From: Paraspadella gotoi
Taxonomy: Eukaryota; Chaetognatha
Length of the DNA stretch: 64,000 nucleotides
Assembly: GCA_051294375.1 (NCBI GenBank)
Contig: CM119266.1
Span: forward strand, 20,099,657 to 20,163,656
Reading direction: 5' to 3'
Below the pieces are notes generated by a model. The model saw only the letters and a list, made by a program, of their open reading frames with translations. It was not told the origin of the DNA and did not search any database. Within the stretch, counting starts at the first letter, position 1. Every line of letters starts with the position of its first letter. The position numbers were made by a program, and so were the translations under genes. Positions 50,636 through 61,908 of the stretch are shown here, piece by piece.

Positions 50636-50862
50636 CGATGATGATGATGACGACGACGACGACGACGAAGATGACGATGCCTACAGCGTCTCCAACTCAC
50701 CTCGTGATTGGGTCGCTCTACGTCGCACTTTTTGAGCGCCTCGCCCAGTTCCGCCAACTCGATGTAACCGTCGCCGTTGTCGTCGATGTCTTTGAAGGTC
50801 GCCTTCAAATCCTCGATCTGTTCCGGCGTCAGCACGGTGGAAGACTGTCGTTGATACGCCAT
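40599..50862 (-). CDS. Plastin/fimbrin, actin-bundling protein
   Basis: Cross-links actin filaments in a calcium-tuned way; cytoplasmic. Twelve exons, transcript order: 50862-50701, 49212-48983, 48854-48736, 48082-48015, 47916-47785, 46123-46008, 45482-45323, 45030-44877, 43535-43261, 43041-42874, 42641-42498, 40766-40599; 631 residues, the usual length, with all phases matching. The first EF-hand loop is canonical ([12 protein letters not shown]). The second ([12 protein letters not shown]) has Glu at position 1 and Cys at 3, so calcium binding there is doubtful. Four calponin-homology domains follow ([33 protein letters not shown]), forming two actin-binding modules. The C-terminus is [14 protein letters not shown] plus a short tail. 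Intron 2 (48855-48982) must use a GC donor (CAA|GCGAGT): GT alternatives break the frame, and the GC choice aligns residue for residue with known plastins. The introns carry family C repeats and a minisatellite. Confidence 0.95.
41465..42060. repeat. Minisatellite in plastin intron 11, with assembly gap
   Basis: About 25 degenerate tandem units of roughly 22 bp (GGAAAGAAACAAAAGAGCAA type). Ten Ns at 41942-41951 mark a gap. The bases on either side (ACAGTAACTTT and AAAGTTACTGT) are inverted copies of each other, so the gap sits at the tip of a short palindrome. Confidence 0.8.
44775..44838. repeat. (ATTC)n microsatellite in a plastin intron
   Basis: About sixteen ATTC units with two interruptions, ending about 40 bp before the donor-side boundary of the exon at 44877-45030. 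A (CT)n run lies at 44691-44718. Confidence 0.8.
46166..46345 (-). repeat. Family C repeat, inverted copy
   Basis: Carries ATTGGTACAACCAATATTAA, TTTAATAAATAAGC, TTGCCCCTGACTTTGGACAG, AATCAAGACTCTCTCACAGT and TTATTCACTCTC, the complement of the family in full order. Located in a plastin intron. Confidence 0.6.
48240..48475 (+). repeat. Family C repeat, most complete copy
   Basis: Runs from ATTGTACAAATTTCATAAAC through GATAGGGAGGCCAGGT, GGGAGTGAATAAACGAGAC, GAATCTTGATTGAAA, ATGGAGGCCTTAAAGC and AAAGTCAGGGGCAAGATAGC to ATTGTACCAATTTCATAAC. A near-identical 18-bp word at both ends is notable. No B-box or poly(A) tail is seen, so I leave the class open. Located in a plastin intron. Confidence 0.65.
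48590..48735 (+). repeat. Family C repeat, second tandem-like copy
   Basis: Starts GAGTCTTGATTTACAG and includes GATGGAGGCCTTAACC, AAAGTCAGGGGCAAGAG and ATACCAATTTCAT. It lies 115 bp after the previous copy and ends directly at the plastin exon 3 donor. Confidence 0.5.
50574..50670. repeat. (GAT)n/(GAC)n trinucleotide tract in plastin intron 1
   Basis: About 30 GAT, GAC and GAA units starting about 30 bp inside the intron. All frames through it give homopolymeric chance ORFs. Confidence 0.85.
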
Positions 50863-53800
50863 GACGTGGAAGAGGCTCGCTCGAGCGTCGCCGAGGAGAG
50901 GGAGTCAGAAACGAAGAGAGGGAGTGACGAGTTTTTTTCCTTTTATATTTGACTTTCGGTCGAAGGCGATTGTGGGGTTTTTAAAAGTTTTGAAATTCGA
51001 GAGACGAAAGAAGCGATGAACCTGCGACAAAAGAATTTGTTTTTATTTTTGAGAACAAAACAAAAAAAAATGCGGGAATCGAAAATAATGAGTTGAGGAC
51101 GACGACGACGACGACGACGACGACGACTCATTTTAAGAAGATTTGCATTTGGGTCTCTTTAAAAACGATCGGCGTGGGAGAAGAGACGGAACAAATAAAA
51201 CAATAACTAAGGAAATTCGAAATTACGAATTCGGATTTAGCGAATCGCGTTAAATATATAACCAAATAAGAGTCGAATCCCGAATATTTGCCAAATTGTA
51301 GATTTGAGGTTTCATATATTATATTCTCGGTTATTAGATTTCACGATGGAGTAACTATGTCAGTTTAACGCTATGTTTATTTTTAAATTCGGTTTTCTCC
51401 TTCTTACTGCTTACTAAATTTCGATTTTCCACCTTTTTCGATTTATTGAGACCAAAAATAATTTGAATAATGGTAAAAAATAAAGAAAAAAAACAATTGA
51501 GTTAAAAATAAGTCTCAATGTTTTTCAAATTCTTTGCGTAAATCTTAAATTCTAAGTTTGAGACCTTCCGATTACGCGGTAAGTCAACGTTGTAATTTAA
51601 TCAACGTTATGCGATCTCGTCGAATCAAATTGTTAAAAATAGATTTGAAGAGTAAGTTCCCTAATTTTAATGTTCAAAACGAGAAATAATAAAAAGATTC
51701 CGAACAGACTAACTAATTTAAAATGAAAAATATTTTGATCAAATACTCGCGTTGAAACAAGAAAAAAGAAAGATTTCAGCGTCGACAAGAGAGCTTCGAC
51801 AGAGTTGTCAAGTCGTTCCAACAAGTTCTCAGCTCTCTCTCTCTCTCTCTCTCTCACTCTCTCTCTCTCTCTCTTCCCCTTACATTTCCTATCGCTCTCT
51901 CGCTCTCATTTTACAATCTCAACTTTGTGTTTTTAAAATCGGGAAACTACGATTTCTGCGGCACAAACCTGTCTGTTTTTCTCTATCTCTCGCTTTCTTC
52001 GTTTTTGTCTCTCTCAGTGTTTAACTCTCTCTCTTGTTCCATTTTATTCGTATCTGCTTCTTCAGACCCGACATGTGGGTCTGTCGTTAGCCCCTCATAG
52101 TTTAGTAGGTCAGTCATTTAAATCATCTCAGAACATGCCAATATGCTTTCTTATGAAATGAGTCCGTATTCATGATACAACAAAAACAACATCTTAACAA
52201 TCATTACTACCACAACAACCACCAGAATTACAATAACCACAACCAGAGCAATAACAATCTTAATTACCATATCCACCACTATTAGAACAACCACACGCAT
52301 CCACAACAATATCCATAACAACCATTATTTAAACTACAACAACAACCATGTAGCAACGATAACATACCATAACAACCACAACTACTAGCATAACAACAAC
52401 TATTGCCACAATGACCGGAACAAGGACTACTGCCACTACAACCACCACAGATTTTAACCACCATAATCACGGTAACTACCCAAACCACAACTACAGTGCG
52501 TAAAAATACTAAAATATGTCTCGTCTCTCTCTCTCTCTCTCTCCCCTTTTCTCTCTGAACTTAAAACTCAAAACCAACTAAAAACCCGCATACGACATAA
52601 ATATTATTAAATAAGCGCAGCGTAGCGTAGCGGCTGCGCAGCGGTAGCCTCACAACTGCGTCCTTTTCAAATTCCCTTTTCCCCGACAGAAAAGTTAAAA
52701 CAAAACCCGGTTGAAATTTCACTCCTTTGTTTTGAAAATTAAAGAAAGCAAAAGTGAAGATCGAGCATTCGTGTCAACAAACGGGAGCCAAATTGAAAAC
52801 AAAAGAGTTTCTGAGAAACATTTAGTTGGAGAAAAAGAGAATAGAAATTAGACTTTAATTTAAAGGTTTTAAATTTATTAGCAATAAGCGGTTTTTAAAA
52901 AAAAATTTGAACTCACGACCGTTATTGAAGTTGACCCGCTCGGGTAACACTGTATTTATTAACTTTGTTCATATGCATTTGTATCATTAATGTGCAAACA
53001 CGCGATCATTTAAAGAATGATTCATTCATTCGTCAAATACGGAGTCATTTTAAAAAACAAATATTTTGAGTTAATGCTTCTTGGTGTTATTAATGTAGTC
53101 ACGTGACCACATTGAACTGCGGGCGCGTGATCAGAAAGTAAATGCGATACAGTTGATAAAACTTGATTATTTTAATGTATGTTTCAAATAAGCGATGTTT
53201 GTTGTGTGTTTGTTTCCAACTTGTGTAGTGACGTGACCATCGGGTAATGCGCCCGAGAAAAAAAGTCACTACGGCGAAACACTTTGCCAGTTTATTATAT
53301 TTTCATTGATGTTCTACAATGTTTCTGTGTTTAAATATTTTGGTTTATGCTCACCTTACTTCTTTTTCAGGTCTCAAATCAATTTTGAATTGTTGCTACT
53401 GATAAAATCACAATAGTAATAATAAGTTTTTTTTTTATTTTCCTCAGAAAACCAAAATATTTTTGTAAAGTACAGACCGATCGCCCTTAAAATATCTCGT
53501 CGAATTTTTCTTTTCCGATGAATGTGTATTTTTTTCTATTACGTATTATTAAAGCGTTGTAGTATTTTCATCTTGAGACATTCTCAAATTTAAATCAGTA
53601 GGAGCGCAGAATGAATGATGGCACCATCCAAATTTTTTAAAAAATTTTTTGGTTAGATTTTCACTTAAAAAGACGGCGACGAAATCGCAGAAAACGAAAA
53701 GGTTTCACGTGAACATAAAAAGTAACGTGAAACCACAGAATTGAGAATACCGGCTCCGCGACTGAATTTGGTAAAAACAGAAGTTGAAACCCGCATTCGC

Positions 53801-54832
53801 ATTAGACAACCCCCACGCCCCCGTTGGGATCGAAACGCCGGTATTTGTCGAATCGGAGAACCGAAAGCCCGCAGTCATTCCGATCGGATGCAACCTCCGT
53901 CGAATATAAAAATTTCCGTATATGGAGACGAACTAAACTCGTTTTTCTGGAATTTCGATGAGTCAGCTGAGCGCTGTTGGTGGAAGGAAGAAGAAAAACG
54001 GAGGAAAAAGGAAAGAGATGGAGAGCGAGACAGTGAGTCATGTTAAAAATGGGAGTTAAGAATTGAATGGAAGCCGATGGAACAATGAAAGGGAATATTA
54101 GCCGGAGTTTTAATTTTTTCCATTTGACGAAAAATAATAATTTTTACGCCACGTGCGTAACATGTGGCGTAAATTAAAATTAATATAACTTGAACACCCG
54201 CGCAAACTGCACTCTTTTTTTCTAAGTGAAAAAAATTCTTTGGCTGTGGTTTTTTTTTCCGGAAATTGAGCTGAAACTTGAGTCAAAGAGTTTTCATTGT
54301 ATGGCGCTTATAACCAAAGACACCAAACAGTAATCGATGATGAATTGACGTTTGTTTTAGTCTGAATAAAGGTTTAAACTTTGAGGTTAAAGTCTAAATA
54401 TTTTTTAAACAATTTTTGAACAAATCATCAACCGGACAGATCTCTTTTGTTTTGTTTTTTTTACTGGCGTTTAGCATTAGATGTCACGACAGTGAAAGGA
54501 TGTCACGACGACCGAAAGATCGTCCCAGACACAGTTCCTGCGATTCAGCGGCGATTTGGCAATTGGTCTCTCTATTCTATCTGCAGGTTATTTATGTTAT
54601 TATGTTTACTTTAAACCCAATGAAAAAATTGGGATAGAAATGAAATAAAAAGCCGTAAATGTATCTGAATTAGTTTATTCAAATCAATACAAATCATCGT
54701 AAAGACTTCTCTTTGTTCATCATGGTAATTGGCTAGTTACTAAACTTAAGAACAATATTAAAAATCATCTCGAGTTCCGGTTAATTTATTTCATGAAAAG
54801 TCAAATTCGAAGGCTGAGAGAAACAATCAAAT
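50863..54832. other. Plastin upstream region and intergenic DNA
   Basis: The plastin 5' UTR and promoter should lie in the first few hundred bases (a (ACG)n run occurs at 51099-51126). Also present: a (CT)n tract at 51834-51873, an ACA/ACC-rich tract at 52180-52495, a possible fragment of the TTGCGCCGC-end family near 53090-53275, and a 10-bp hairpin at 53701-53734 (GGTTTCACGT / ACGTGAAACC). Minus-strand AATAAA at 54674-54679 is a plausible poly(A) signal for the serine protease. I find no supported gene. Confidence 0.4.
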
Positions 54833-57216
54833 TCAGAGACCGGACATCGATCTGATCCATCTCCTGCGAATAAAAAAAATTTAAGAAATTTTAGAAATTT
54901 TAAAGGTTATTTTTTAGTTAATGAATTATAAACTAGTAATTAACTAGGAGAAATTTTGTTGTATATTGTTATACTTTTGTAATTATGTGATAATCGACCA
55001 AATAAAGTAACTGTTTTCAAACAATCGTATCATTTCTGGTTCTAGTTAATAAGTAAAAAACCACTAGAAAATCGACTCTTTAATCTCGCTGAATATATCC
55101 TCGTTCAAACAAGTCTGAGCACAATCTTCCCACAACTTCCACGATCATTAGCGTTAATTATTAAATTAAATAAATAAAAAAATATTAAAATAAGAAAATA
55201 AATAAATATTTAATTAATTAATAATTGATAACACTAAATAATAATAATAATTAATTAATTAATTAACTGTTAAGATTCGCATTGTTTGCTCAAACTTGTC
55301 TGTTTTTAAGTTTTTTTCGTCAGTTCACTGACCAGAACGACAAAAGTAACGACGACGATGATGGAGGATGACGACGACGATAACCCCGACGTCGATTGGT
55401 TGAGTGATTGATTTATTAATTATAATATTAATTGTTTGATAAATTAATTGATTGAATAATTGATTGATAGATTAACTGATTGATTAATTAATTAATTGAT
55501 TAATTAATGCAGCTTACATTTACATTTAATATAAAAAAATCATAAACAAATGAAACAGGTTTTTGGTTTTTTTCCATTTCAACTCATTTCCACTCGGACG
55601 ATTACATCCGGACGATTTCCAGCTCAATCACATACTTTCATACCCACATACAAAATTTAAGTCAATCGGCCCATCCACTCATGAGGAATTGATGTTTAAA
55701 GCTAAGGCGGGACGGACAGACAGACAGACGGACGGACGGACGGACATACATTTTTTTGCATAATTTATCATAATTCGATGTTATGACATGATTTAAGTGA
55801 CTTACCGACAATATTTTGCGGTGGGGCCGACGGGCCGACAAAGTGAATCGGTGAGCCGGAATCTGCCGTAAGCTTATTTTTTTACGACATATGTACCTGA
55901 AAGCGGCGACTTCGGTAAAGACGCCCGGCTTTCCAGAACATGTAGATGGGCCAAAGGAAACGACGCCAATTACGTCGTAAGTCCCCTCCTTGTTGGGGCA
56001 GACCAAGGGACCGCCGGAATCCCCCATGCAAGCAGACCATCCCTGTCTCGGTTCTCCAAATCCTACCACGCCTGAAGGTCGAACAAGTCGCTGTTATTAT
56101 AGCTGTAATTAGAAGCGTTCATGGTTCATGCTTTCAGTTTACCATCAGGCAAGCTGTAGTATTGCTGCCTCATTTCACTTGCACCCCAAATTCTACCGGA
56201 GACCTTCTGCAGTTGATTGGCCGGAGTTGCGGGGTAACGCCTCACGAGTCCCCAGCCCGAGAGGAGGCAATTTTGAGTTCCACGGTAGTCCTCGCCCGGA
56301 GCAGGCAAACACGCCAGTCCTAATTCGCAAAGGGCCAGGGTTTTGTTATTCATTAAACGCGCAGATCACCGAAAAGTAAGAAAATTGGTACAACTAATAT
56401 AAAAATTAATCCACTTATTTAATAAATGAGGTGTCTTGCCCCTGACTTTGGACAGCCTATATAAGGCACTAAGAGCGTTCTCACCGGCATAGGGTCCGGA
56501 AATATCCACGGAACTCGAGAGCTTCAAGAGGGCGATATCATTGGAGAACTGTTTCGGATAATTGTACTGCGAATGGAGAATAACGCGGGACACGCTGTAA
56601 TCTCTTTCGGTGCCATCCCTAGATCTTTGCTTCCATTCTCCAACACGGATCTAAGAACGAGAGTGAAGGTTAATCTATGTTTGAATATTACTCGTTACTC
56701 TTCTTTATTCGGTTTGGCATTGGAGCATTTTTCTTACGACGTAGCTGCTAGGATTCCTCGATTGACCAAAGCAATGAGCCGCGCATAGAATCCATTGCTT
56801 ATATAAAAAAAAAAGGTAACATATAAAAAACAAGATTGAACAATATAAACATAAAAACAATGATGTCGCGGATTACAGGGCTAATTAGAGTCCCGCCACA
56901 GATGTGGCCGCCGTACTTCGTTCTCAGCGAAACTTGCCAGGGGAATTCTCCAGAACCTGCATTGACGCCGTTGATGATTCGGCTGGACGGACCCTTCTTG
57001 CCACATTCTGTAAAGCATTAATTAATCGTCTCGTAACAACATGAATGTATTTTTTTTTTAACCAAAAACATTGATTCTTAGATTATTATCATACTGATCC
57101 TATACTAATAAGCTTAAATCACAGACAAAAATTGATAACTGAATTTCTCATAACTTACGCTGGTAAGCCGTGGCGCTCACGACCAAAAGAGCCAGTAAAC
57201 AAAAGGCAACTTTCAT
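54833..57216 (-). CDS. Secreted chymotrypsin-like serine protease
   Basis: S1-family peptidase, probably digestive or secreted. Seven exons, transcript order: 57216-57159, 57007-56877, 56797-56738, 56650-56485, 56319-56143, 56071-55897, 54863-54833; 265 residues, all GT-AG, phases consistent. The signal peptide is [17 protein letters not shown]. Activation cleavage is expected after Arg29, before IINGV. The catalytic triad is His71 (CAAHC), Asp121 (NDIALL) and Ser216 (GDSGGP). Residue 210, equivalent to chymotrypsin 189, is Ser, and the S1-pocket wall is VSFG and GKPG, so chymotrypsin-like rather than trypsin-like specificity is expected. Neither cysteine of the usual 168-182 disulfide is present, a matched loss. 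The C-terminal helix is [15 protein letters not shown] box lies about 60 bp upstream of the ATG. Intron 4 carries a family C fragment. Confidence 0.93.
55712..55746. repeat. (GACA/GACG)n tetranucleotide tract
   Basis: GACAGACAGACAGACGGACG-type run in serine protease intron 6, at the end of a conserved-looking repeat segment (about 55563-55765). Confidence 0.7.
56384..56460 (-). repeat. Family C repeat, 3' fragment, inverted
   Basis: ATTGGTACAACTAATATAAA, TTATTTAATAAATGAG and TTGCCCCTGACTTTGGACAG match the right end of the family. It fills much of serine protease intron 4, right up to the exon at 56485. Confidence 0.55.
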
Positions 57217-57276
57217 TGTAAATTTTTTACTAAAGGAGTGGACACAAGACAGTGAACGTTTCTCTTTGGGCTATCA

Positions 57277-57284
57277 TATTTATA
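57277..57284 (-). promoter_or_regulatory. TATA box of the serine protease gene
   Basis: TATAAATA on the minus strand, 60 bp upstream of the start codon. Transcription would begin near 57250, close to a TTCACTGT initiator-like sequence, giving a 5' UTR of about 30-35 nt. This compact arrangement is typical of highly expressed secreted proteases. Confidence 0.6.
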
Positions 57285-57717
57285 GTCTGCAAAAGTGACT
57301 AGTTTGCGAAAACGAATGGCAACATCAGGTGCATAAAAAGCGCTATCTAAGAAACTTTTTTTAAAAAACAATTGAAAAGAATGAATCAATGATGCTCTGT
57401 TTTTTTGCAAAATTATCTTTATCCGGTGACTTTGATTTTATTTTTGTGTTGAATTAATTTGAGCACCTGAAAAATTCTCAAGATCTTGATATCTCCAGCC
57501 GTCGCGCAGAAATCTAACTAAAACTTTTCCAGAGCTAATGGTAATAGTTAATACTTGATAGGTATTTTTATTTTTTCTGCATCAGTTATCAAACAATTAA
57601 TTTGCTCTTTTGTACTTGGTTTGATAAATCGTAAAATTTTCCATTTGGATTTATTAGAAAATATTTTCACGCCTCAGTAAAATTGAACCCTTAAAATTAA
57701 ACACACAGACGAAATAA

Positions 57718-57785
57718 AGCGGCGGCTCAGTGGACTAATAATGCACCATCCCGGCGTAAGTCCCTGTTTGTATCCTGAGGTTCTC
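57718..57785 (+). repeat. tRNA-derived SINE-like fragment
   Basis: GCGGCTCAGTGGACTAATAA resembles a pol III A box (TGGC..AGTGG) and GTTTGTATCCTG a B box, about 40 bp apart, as in tRNA-derived SINEs. It does not fold into an intact tRNA. Confidence 0.4.
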
Positions 57786-58259
57786 ATGTAGTGAGTGGGA
57801 CAGACCGGTTAAATTCTTGGTATGCACAGACCTGTAGCAAGAAAATCTGGACTACTTGAGCATTGAACAAGCTGTCTCTTTGTAAAAGCAAGCACATACG
57901 CAGTTTCACAAGCAGCTTTCTACGACTCGCCTCTCTCTTCTGCATGAGGGTCGTGTCTTTGAGTAACCCCAAAAAGTGAAGCCTCAACTCGAATCGTCAT
58001 TTTTTGCTCGCAAACAAGCGGATTGTAACTTAATCGTATGACATTCCGTTCCTGACATCACTCTTTACGCAAATATCATTAATTCGATTAAAGATATCCA
58101 ATAAATCGCTAAGCGATAGTTAAGTGTTTTAATGGCGGACAGAAAAATTATTAGGTTGAAGAATGTATTAATGTTACTAACAAAAAAAGGTTAACATATT
58201 TGGTAAATGATTTTAATCCATTTGTAAGCGGAGATTGATTCCCGAAAAAGCAAGTTTCA

Positions 58260-58880
<621 letters not shown>

Positions 58881-59216
58881 TTTGGTCTGTGATCGAGCGA
58901 GACAACCGTCTTTATTAAGGGGACATATAATGGATGAATTGTAAAAGCGAAAGCAAAAAATTGTGTGAGAATCGAGGACGATGAGGACGACGACAACAAC
59001 GACGAGGTTGAACTCGGGCTCGAACGGCACGGAGGTCTTCTGTCAAAATCTCGCTGCTCCGCGGGATTAAGAGAAGACGAGATTCGTTTTTGAGTCTAAA
59101 TCAGAGACGCGCTTGAATTCTTTCGAATCTGCGGCCGAGGATCTCCGATATTTCGTTAAGGAAAGAAAAAAAAACCCATCAAGAATCGGACAAGAGCCGA
59201 AACCGAATGAAAGAAG

Positions 59217-60626
59217 ATGTCCGTCATCGCGGCCATTCAGGAACTTCTCTTGAACGACGTCTGGATCGACGATGCCGTCGATCGATTCAACAGAAAGTAC
59301 ATGGTGACGCTGATGCTCTTCTTTCTCGGTCTCATCACCGTCGGCCAATTCGTCCGTGGGGACGAGATCCAGTGCTACTCCCCGCCCTATCTCTCCGACA
59401 TGCAGAGCGAATACGCGCTAAGCATCTGCTGGACCAAGGGCACCACGACGCTCTACCCGAAAGGCACCAAAAGCGCGCGTAGTTATGAGGCCGACGCCGT
59501 TGCCTTCCAGCGAATGCTGCGTCCCGAAGATGCCCGTCCGGACTCCCTCGCCCACGACGCGCGCTTCTACGTGGGCCCACACCACGCTGGAGAGTCGGTG
59601 CCAATCACTTACTACCAGTGGATCCCGCTCATTCTCGCCCTCATGGCGCTGCTCTTCCACGCTCCCTACATCCTTTGGAACGTCTTCGTGCGCGGAAGCG
59701 GCGTTCCGCTCAAGTCGCTCGTGTCAGCAGCGAAGGAGGCGTCGTCGGTGCAGCCGGACGGCGGGACGAGGGACGGCTACGTTAACGACATCGTTTACCG
59801 GTTGACGGCGCACTTGGAGCGCGGGAAGCGGCGACGGAGGGCGATCATCTGCGGCAAGTCCTTTCTCTACCTGATGTACTTGTTTGTGAAGACGCTGTAC
59901 TTGGGATCCGTGTCCGCATGCCTCTTGCTTCTTTACGCATTTTGCGGTCAAAACGAATACTTTTCCGTGTGGCATCACGGAGTTTGGGTTGCCAAGCGGC
60001 TGGTCCTCGACTACTCCTGGCCGCAGTCGCCACTCTTTCCTTTGGAGACCCAATGCACGTTTCTGGCTGAGCGTCAGGGCGCCCCGCACGCCCACGTGAT
60101 GCAGTGCGCGATGCCGCTAAATCTTTATAACGATAAAATCTTCGCCATATTTTCGATTCTCTTTCCTTTGGTTTTTTTGCTCAATCTGGTTTCACTCATA
60201 CGTTGGACTTGGAACAATTCCTACTTTGGAAGAAAAGATTTCGTTCGCGACCACGTCGACGAGGAGGCGGAGGCTGCGCCCGCGGCCTCGATCACCCGTT
60301 TCGCCGAGGACGTTCTCGGACGCGACGGTTGCTTCGTGCTGCAGGTGATCCGCATCAACGTCGGGGATTTCGTGGTGGACAGAGTCATGACCCGGATGTG
60401 GAACAACTTTAAGGATCGAGATCCGATTCCCGGCAGCGAAGCAGACTTCCTCGTACCAGGGGCGCCGCCACCCCCGACTCCCCCACAGGACAACGACAAG
60501 AGGAAGCCGTCGAAGGGGTTGTTAGAGATCGATGATAGCGGGGAGAAAATGGGACGAGGGTTTCGTTCGGGACTCAATAAGTTGCTCCACCCTTCAATCG
60601 GCAACAACAAAAGTGTCTTGCTTTGA
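59217..60626 (+). CDS. Innexin gap-junction channel protein (intronless)
   Basis: Forms intercellular channels and hemichannels in the plasma membrane. One uninterrupted frame of 469 residues. The start MSVIAAIQELLLNDVWIDDA is followed by the short amphipathic N-terminus typical of the family. Four membrane spans: about 30-46, 135-155, about 215-245, and the segment after LNLYNDKIF (IFSILFPLVFLLNLVSLI). The signature YYQWI (132-136; YYQWV in most innexins) opens TM2. Each extracellular loop has two cysteines (EIQC / SICW; TQCTF / MQCAM). The C-terminal tail is cytoplasmic and ends LLHPSIGNNKSVLL. The long (CT)n/(AG)n tracts lie upstream. GC content is much higher than in the flanks, as in the other exons here. 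Confidence 0.95.
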   Translation: MSVIAAIQELLLNDVWIDDAVDRFNRKYMVTLMLFFLGLITVGQFVRGDEIQCYSPPYLSDMQSEYALSICWTKGTTTLYPKGTKSARSYEADAVAFQRMLRPEDARPDSLAHDARFYVGPHHAGESVPITYYQWIPLILALMALLFHAPYILWNVFVRGSGVPLKSLVSAAKEASSVQPDGGTRDGYVNDIVYRLTAHLERGKRRRRAIICGKSFLYLMYLFVKTLYLGSVSACLLLLYAFCGQNEYFSVWHHGVWVAKRLVLDYSWPQSPLFPLETQCTFLAERQGAPHAHVMQCAMPLNLYNDKIFAIFSILFPLVFLLNLVSLIRWTWNNSYFGRKDFVRDHVDEEAEAAPAASITRFAEDVLGRDGCFVLQVIRINVGDFVVDRVMTRMWNNFKDRDPIPGSEADFLVPGAPPPPTPPQDNDKRKPSKGLLEIDDSGEKMGRGFRSGLNKLLHPSIGNNKSVLL

Positions 60627-61908
60627 ATAATAATGTAATTTCTTGTAACCAAATAATTTATATGTACAGTCGAGCAGCAGATAGTATTTGTATAGACTAT
60701 AGTAGCATCCTAGATCCTAGATTTTAGATTGAACCAATATTGAAATACTATTGAACTACTCACTACTATGCCATGTTTAAAAATGGTTTTCTTTGTCTAT
60801 CTCTTTCATGTTCATGTAAATCAGTCGTTTTAAATTAAGCCAGTATGACTATGAGTTCCTATTTTCTGTCTTTAATCATTGGTTTTTAAAGTTTTGTATC
60901 TTAGAATCGTTCGTAATATATAAATAAATACATAACATCAGAAAGATGTCATTTTGGCTCAATACGATGAGAAAATATGTTTTCGCTTTATCTGTATATT
61001 TTTTACAGCCAAATCTCCCGAAAAAAACCTTTAGATTCCAAATTACAGATGATTTAATCTTCTTTGTTATCCTTATAAGTTTAATCATCCAATATTTAAA
61101 GTTCATCATCTTTTATCATTAAGCGAGGTGTCAACAAAAAAAATGTCAAATTAAGTAGATCCAGTCAAGGTCAAAAATTCGGGTCGAGCGAGTAAATCGA
61201 GCAGCGCGCGGTTCTGATAACTAATTCAGAGCAAAATAGAAAGATAGAAAGAGTTTCGCCGTAAATAAAAATTATAAAAATTACATTCTATTCAATTCTA
61301 TCGTAAGAGAAAGCGTAGTTCGTCTTTTAAAAGTTGGCAGAAGAAAGCATCAATCCCCCTCATATTTCCCCCCCCTTTTTATTTAGACTATTATAAACAG
61401 ATGATGTTTAACTCTTGAGTTCCCACCCTTGAAAAAAAAAGGGGAGCTCCGCCCATGAGAGAGACGGAGGTTAAACTTAGTTTTTTTTTAAAAAACCGTA
61501 ACGAGCCGAATATGTGGATCTTTAAAGAACCAAGAAAAAATCCCGATTTCGGTCAAACATGTTTGTTTACTTTTGAGAAAATCGTAAACATCAGTCGTAA
61601 TCTTCGTCAGCGTCGTCTTCGTTGTTCTCATCTTACTGTCGTTGTTATGTTTTTCTTTCTTCTTTCTTTCTCCTTCCTTGAAACTGATTTAGCCGGCTTT
61701 TTTGAAACCATGCGTTAATTTTTTGTAAAAAAGTTTTTTTTTTATCATCACAAACGTCAAAACAATGTGTTTTTTAGAGCTAAGAAGGTGGAAATTGAAC
61801 ATTTGAACACAAAACCTAAAACGAGATCAATGAGTTCGAATTTTTGAAAAGCCAAAAACTACCTACTTTTGATTATTTGAAATATTCATCTTAATCATTT
61901 GGGGAAAA
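60627..61908. other. Innexin downstream and cathepsin upstream region
   Basis: AT-rich; no AATAAA directly after the innexin stop, though several AATAAT/AATATA variants occur. A CAGTCG..GAGCAGCGCGCGG patch lies near 61180-61210. I see no exon or RNA gene. Confidence 0.35.

Noticed and set aside
50529-50735. Poly-Asp and poly-Met open frames
   Set aside because: They are readings of the (GAT)n tract in plastin intron 1.
52282-52488. Gly/Cys-rich minus-strand ORF resembling a keratin-associated or silk-like protein
   Set aside because: The plus strand is a simple ACA/ACC-rich tract, which alone gives Gly, Cys and Val codons on the other strand; it starts without a supported leader or splice sites.
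53741-54046. 101-residue plus-strand ORF
   Set aside because: No ATG context, TATAAA-like AT runs within, ends in a purine tract, no recognisable motif.
55563-55763. 66-residue ORF ending in a DRQTDGRTD run
   Set aside because: It starts outside any gene context, lies inside a serine protease intron and ends in a tetranucleotide repeat; treated as a repeat segment.
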